In this document: in pieces, positions 60,689 through 64,000 of the stretch
Layout: each line of letters begins with the position of its first letter
Position numbering within the stretch: the stretch's first letter is position 1
DNA from: Streptomyces tirandamycinicus
GTDB lineage: Bacteria; Actinomycetota; Actinomycetes; Streptomycetales; Streptomycetaceae
Reading direction: 5' to 3'
Assembly (NCBI RefSeq): GCF_003097515.1
Contig: NZ_CP029188.1
Span: 1,727,001 to 1,791,000, forward strand
Length of the DNA: 64,000 nucleotides
The notes under the pieces: generated by a model
The model's database searches: none
The model's input: only the letters and a program-made list of their open reading frames with translations
Told to the model about the DNA's origin: nothing
Translations under genes and position numbers: made by a program

Positions 60689-61244
60689 AGGGTCGGGGAC
60701 GCCGCGGCCCGGGGACCGGCAGCCGGCGGGTCTGCGCGTCTCGTGGCCGGGAACTGCGGCGCGCGGGGAGCCCGGCGGCCCGGCACCCGGCCCGGCCGGC
60801 ACGGGCGGCCGCGGTACGCGGCGGGGCCTGCGGCGCGCGGCGGGTCCTGCGCGCGCGGCCCCGCTGCGCGCAATCCGTGCGCGGCGAGGTGCCGGTGGCT
60901 CCGTCGCCAGGCCGGCCCCGGGCCGTTCGCGCGGCGGCGGGTGAGCAGGGCGGCCGCGCGCCGCCGGGGTTCGCGGTTGCCCGGCGCGCGCTCCGGTCAC
61001 GGCGTGGAGCGGGGTGGGGAAGCGGAGGGGGCGAGCGTCGCATCCGGCCGCGGGCGGCCCGCGGCCGGACCGGCCGCCATGGGGACGCCGACGGCGAGGC
61101 AGACGATCGGCAGGGGTGCCGCCGCGCCCGCGCAGCGCGCGGCGGTGCGAGCCGCCGCCCGGCCGAACGGGCTGCGGCGGCCTGGAGGAGCGGGAAACAC
61201 ACCGGACCGGGCTGCCGGGCCGGTGACCGCCCGGCCGGTGACCG

Positions 61245-61410
61245 CCCGGCTGCCCCGTAGACCCGCTGGCCCGCTGCCCCGTAGACCCGCTGCCCCGTAG
61301 ACCCGCTGGCCCGTAGACCCACTGGCCCACTGGCCCACGACTGGCTCGCTGGCCCACTGGCCCACTGGCCCACTGGCCCACTACTGGCTCGCTGCCCCAC
61401 GGAGCCGCTG
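61245..61410. repeat. dense array of CTGGCCCA and CGTAGACCCG short repeats
   Basis: At least four CCCCGTAGACCCGCTG-like units are followed by more than eight ten-base CTGGCCCACT units, interspersed with ACGACTGGCTCGCTGGCC. The block seems to be a mixture of two tandem families expanding beside each other. Confidence 0.85.
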
Positions 61411-61496
61411 CCACACCGGCCCACTGACCCGTTGAGCGGGATGCGGCCGGTCGGCCGTTGCGCGACGTTCCGGCCCCAGGTGCCCGCGGGGGCGCG

Positions 61497-61850
61497 TCAG
61501 CCCGCCGGCTCGGTCGCCCGGAGCAGGCCGTCGGGGCCGGCGAGCAGCACCGGTGTGCCGGGGCCGCCGAGGTCCCGGACTGCGGCGCGGTCGGCGTCGG
61601 CGACCGTGTCGGCGTCGGTGACGACCGCCGCGGCCTCCAGGGACTTGGCGCCGCTGGCCACGGCCATCGCGACGGCCGTCTGAAGGGCGGTCAGCCGCAG
61701 CGACTCCAGCGCCACCGTGCCCGCGACGTACGTACGGCCCGTCTCGTCCCGCACCGCCGCGCCCTCGGGAACGCCGTTGCGCGCTCGGGCGCTGCGCGCC
61801 AGCGTGATGATCTTGCGGTCTTCGGGATCGAGTCCGGAGCTGTCAGTCAT
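61497..61850 (-). CDS. cytidine-deaminase-like protein without zinc ligands
   Basis: A 117-residue protein aligned by eye with small cytidine deaminases: EDRKIITLARSARARNGVPE, AAVRDETGRTYVAGTVALES and ALQTAVAMAVASGAKSLEAA correspond to the normal early strands and helices. The catalytic H-A-E motif is replaced (ALES/LTAL) and the P-C-x2-C pair is missing, so deaminase chemistry is unlikely. It sits in the era-to-ybeY segment where a cytidine deaminase is often annotated. It may be a degenerate paralogue with another role. Confidence 0.7.
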   Translation of the reverse strand: MTDSSGLDPEDRKIITLARSARARNGVPEGAAVRDETGRTYVAGTVALESLRLTALQTAVAMAVASGAKSLEAAAVVTDADTVADADRAAVRDLGGPGTPVLLAGPDGLLRATEPAG

Positions 61851-61947
61851 GGCACGAGCATAGTTCGCGGCACGGGCCCGCCCGGCGGGCGCCGGCCCCC
61901 GGGCGCATCGTGCCGGGTACAGCGGTGCCGGGCCGGGCGTGCGGCCG

Positions 61948-62313
61948 TCAGGGGCGGTCGAGGCGGAGCCGCTGCGCCTTCGGCAGGCCGGCGACGACGA
62001 GGTCGTAGGAGTCCTCGATGAGCTCCCGGACCATGCGGGCCGGGAGCTCCCCCACCGTGACGGTGTTCCAGTGGCGCTTGTTGAGGTGGTAGCCGGGGAC
62101 GACCGCCGGGTGCTCCGCACGCAGCCGGACGGCTTCGTCCGGGTCGCACTTCAGCGACACCGTCAGCGGGGTGGCCGCCAGGTCGGACAGGGCGAACATC
62201 TTCCCGGCGACCTTGAAGACCGAGACCTCGGGGCCGAAGGGGAAGTCCTCCACCGCGGCGTTCTGCTCCAGGCAGAACTCCCTCAGCCGGCGGGGCGTCA
62301 GCGGGCCGCTCAC
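61948..62313 (-). CDS. MmcQ/YjbR-family protein
   Basis: At 121 residues this is the YjbR size. Features: LREFCLEQNAAVEDFPFGPE near the N-terminus, VFKVAGKMFALSDL, then VPGYHLNKRHWNTVTVGELP and IEDSYDLVVAGLPKAQR. The fold resembles a double-wing DNA-binding domain. The start overlaps the stop of the CNNM gene by 4 bp (62310-62313), so translation is coupled. Confidence 0.88.
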   Translation of the reverse strand: MSGPLTPRRLREFCLEQNAAVEDFPFGPEVSVFKVAGKMFALSDLAATPLTVSLKCDPDEAVRLRAEHPAVVPGYHLNKRHWNTVTVGELPARMVRELIEDSYDLVVAGLPKAQRLRLDRP

Positions 62314-63578
62314 GCCGGCTCCACCAGAACGGTGACGATCTTGTTCCGGCGGCCGGCGGGGGACTCGGCGGTCAGCCGCAGGGCGCGGCCGTCCGGGAGC
62401 TCGACCTGGACGCTGGCACCGGCGATCGGTACCCGGCCGAGGGACTTGGCCAGCAGTCCGCCGACGGTCTCCACGTCCTCGTCGTCGTAGGCGTCGAGGC
62501 CGAACAGCTCGCCGAGGTCCCCGATGTCGAGCCGGGCGGTGACGCGGTAGCGCGAGTCGCCGAGCTCCTGCACGGGCGGCAGTTCCCGGTCGTACTCGTC
62601 GGTGATCTCGCCGACGATCTCCTCGAGGATGTCCTCGATCGTGACGATCCCGGCCGTGCCGCCGTACTCGTCGATGACCACGGCGACGTGGTTGCGCTCC
62701 TGCTGCATCTCGCGCAGCAGATCGCCCGCGTTCTTGGTGTCGGGTACGAAGGCCGCCGGGCGCATCGCCGTGGAGATCAGCTCGGTCTCCGCGTCCCGGT
62801 TGATGTGCGTCTTGCGGACCAGGTCCTTCAGATACACGATCCCGACGACGTCGTCCTCGTTCTCCCCGGTGACCGGGATGCGGGAGAAGCCGGAGCGCAG
62901 GGCGAGGGTGAGCGCCTGGCGGATGGTCTTGTACCGCTCGATGGCGACGAGGTCCGTCCGCGGGACCATCACCTCCCGGACCAGGGTGTCGCCGAGCTCG
63001 AAGACGGAGTGCACCATCTTCCGCTCCTCGGCCTCGATCAGCGACTCCTGCTCGGCGAGGTCGACCATCGCGCGCAGCTCGGCCTCACTGGCGAAGGGGC
63101 CCTTGCGGAAGCCCTTGCCCGGGGTCAGCGCGTTGCCGATGAGGATGAGCAGCTGCGGGATCGGGCCCATGATCCGGGCCAGCGGGAGCAGGACGTACGC
63201 GGCCGCCGTCGCCGTGTTGAGCGGGTGCTGGCGGCCGATGGTGCGCGGGGAGACGCCGACGGCGACGTAGGAGACGAGGACCATCACACCGATGGCGACG
63301 GTCAGCGCCTGCCAGGTCTTGGCGAACTCCTGCAGGCAGGCGTAGGTGACCAGCGCCCCGGCGGCCATCTCGCAGGCGACGCGCACGAGCAGGGCGACGT
63401 TGAGGTAGCGGGTCGGGTCGGAGGCGACCTGGACGAGCCGGGCGGCGCCGCGCCGCCCGGAGCGCAGCGCCTCGGCGGCGCGGAAGCCGGAGACCCGGGC
63501 GATGCCGGCCTCGGCGCAGGCGGCGAGCCAGGCGACGACGACGAGGGCGACGGCGCCGACGACGAGCTGGACGCTCAT
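62310..63578 (-). CDS. CNNM/CorC-type membrane protein with CBS domains (hemolysin family)
   Basis: A 422-residue protein. An N-terminal CNNM domain with about four membrane segments ([40 protein letters not shown]) precedes a CBS pair ([20 protein letters not shown] and [15 protein letters not shown]). A C-terminal CorC_HlyC domain ([17 protein letters not shown]) ends the protein. The family is linked to magnesium or cobalt efflux and to ribosome-associated roles through the ybeY neighbourhood. It overlaps ybeY by 4 bp (63575-63578). Confidence 0.93.
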   Translation of the reverse strand: MSVQLVVGAVALVVVAWLAACAEAGIARVSGFRAAEALRSGRRGAARLVQVASDPTRYLNVALLVRVACEMAAGALVTYACLQEFAKTWQALTVAIGVMVLVSYVAVGVSPRTIGRQHPLNTATAAAYVLLPLARIMGPIPQLLILIGNALTPGKGFRKGPFASEAELRAMVDLAEQESLIEAEERKMVHSVFELGDTLVREVMVPRTDLVAIERYKTIRQALTLALRSGFSRIPVTGENEDDVVGIVYLKDLVRKTHINRDAETELISTAMRPAAFVPDTKNAGDLLREMQQERNHVAVVIDEYGGTAGIVTIEDILEEIVGEITDEYDRELPPVQELGDSRYRVTARLDIGDLGELFGLDAYDDEDVETVGGLLAKSLGRVPIAGASVQVELPDGRALRLTAESPAGRRNKIVTVLVEPA

Positions 63579-64000
63579 GAGACGGTCGGCGCCGGGGACG
63601 GACCGGTCAGGCCCTTCTCCGCCCTCCAGCCGTCGACGATCGCCGCCTGCAGCCCGAACATCTCGGCGCGCTCGTCGGCCTCCTCGTGGTCGTACCCGAG
63701 CAGGTGCAGGACCCCGTGGACGGTGAGCAGCCGGAGCTCCTCGTCCATGGAGTGCCGGGTCGGCGCCTCCTCGCCCTGCTTCTTCGCCACCTCGGGGCAG
63801 AGCACGATGTCGCCGAGGAGCCCCTGGGGGGGCTCCTCGTCGTCCTTGACGGGCGGACGCAGTTCGTCCATGGGAAAGGACATGACATCCGTGGGGCCCG
63901 GCAGGTCCATCCACTGGATGTGCAGCTGCTCCATGGCCTCGGCGTCCACAACGATCACCGAGAGTTCGGAGAGCGGGTGGATGCGCATCCGCGCGAGGGC
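63575..64000 (-). CDS. ybeY: endoribonuclease YbeY, 5' end beyond the window
   Basis: The visible 141 residues contain the core of this rRNA-maturation RNase: [20 protein letters not shown], the metal site [18 protein letters not shown] (H-x3-H-x5-H), and the preceding DVMSFPMDE. The reading frame runs off at 64000 (ALARMRIHP), so about 20-25 N-terminal residues are missing. An internal ATG at 63988 is not the start. The stop overlaps the CNNM gene start. Confidence 0.95.
   Translation of the reverse strand, partial: ALARMRIHPLSELSVIVVDAEAMEQLHIQWMDLPGPTDVMSFPMDELRPPVKDDEEPPQGLLGDIVLCPEVAKKQGEEAPTRHSMDEELRLLTVHGVLHLLGYDHEEADERAEMFGLQAAIVDGWRAEKGLTGPSPAPTVS

Larger units (their letters stand above)
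60579..61496. other. long gene-free, repeat-rich region
   Basis: These 918 bp lack a convincing gene. A 33-bp extended dyad at 60656-60688 lies in the promoter area of the WxL gene. Next comes about 550 bp of GC-rich unstructured sequence. A dense block of short repeats (61245-61410) follows, made of CCCCGTAGACCCGCTGG and CTGGCCCACTGGCCCA units. Reading frames over the block translate to GQRVYGAAG-like repetitive peptides and carry no domain, so they are not called. Confidence 0.6.

Noticed and set aside
60997..61414. Repetitive frames encoding GQWASGSTGQRVYG-like peptides
   Set aside because: They follow the tandem DNA repeats in several frames at once, lack a start with ribosome site, and have no domain.

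Overview
The window is chromosomal DNA from a high-GC actinobacterium, almost certainly a Streptomyces. Coding regions show very high third-position GC, GTG starts are common, and several genes look leaderless. The gene content is also typical: a HrdA-type sigma factor beside dnaG, the DUF6158 and DUF6243 small proteins, znuACB-zur, uppS-recO, an attenuated leuA, and ybeY/CNNM/era. No complete transposase, phage gene, rRNA, tRNA or CRISPR array was found.

Layout. 1-5.6 kb: a conserved hypothetical protein, an alpha/beta hydrolase, a class II aldolase, and a PHO-box-preceded phosphate transporter with its small partner. 5.6-6.4 kb: a cobalamin riboswitch followed by pieces of three broken genes (cobD, a dppC-like permease, a dppD-like ATPase). 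This looks like a rearrangement scar joining two blocks that I recall as separate in S. coelicolor. 6.5-13.1 kb: hrdA, dnaG, a ferredoxin-reductase-like flavoprotein and dgt. 13-33.6 kb: an accessory-metabolic stretch that includes assimilatory nitrate reductase (nasA), nirBD with a companion flavoprotein, and a sirohydrochlorin chelatase-like protein. It also holds cutA, a SoxR/FMN-reductase divergent pair, a class F sortase with a secreted neighbour, and a Tat-exported PhoX-like protein. 34-38.5 kb: ppdK and dusB. 39-41.4 kb: an aldo/keto reductase with a palindromic operator and a TetR regulator. 42-49 kb: glyS, the zinc-uptake operon znuACB-zur with tandem Zur boxes, uppS, recO and an ArsR regulator. 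49.4-55.4 kb: a roadblock-like small protein, a membrane-anchored NB-ARC/TPR protein, a TerB-like protein and leuA with a Leu-rich leader peptide. 55.5-56.9 kb: a protealysin-type M4 protease with an emfourin inhibitor. 57-64 kb: era, a DUF916/WxL surface-protein pair, a degenerate cytidine-deaminase-like protein, YjbR, a CNNM/CBS protein and ybeY, which is cut by the window edge.

The genes form several working units. Nitrate to ammonium uses NasA and NirBD, probably under GlnR, with siroheme supply nearby. Zinc uptake is under Zur, phosphate uptake under PhoP, and leucine synthesis under attenuation. Throughout the window, short tandem repeats (10-34 bp units) fill intergenic gaps and intrude into coding regions (HrdA N-terminus, NasA, the NB-ARC/TPR protein, the aldo/keto reductase).
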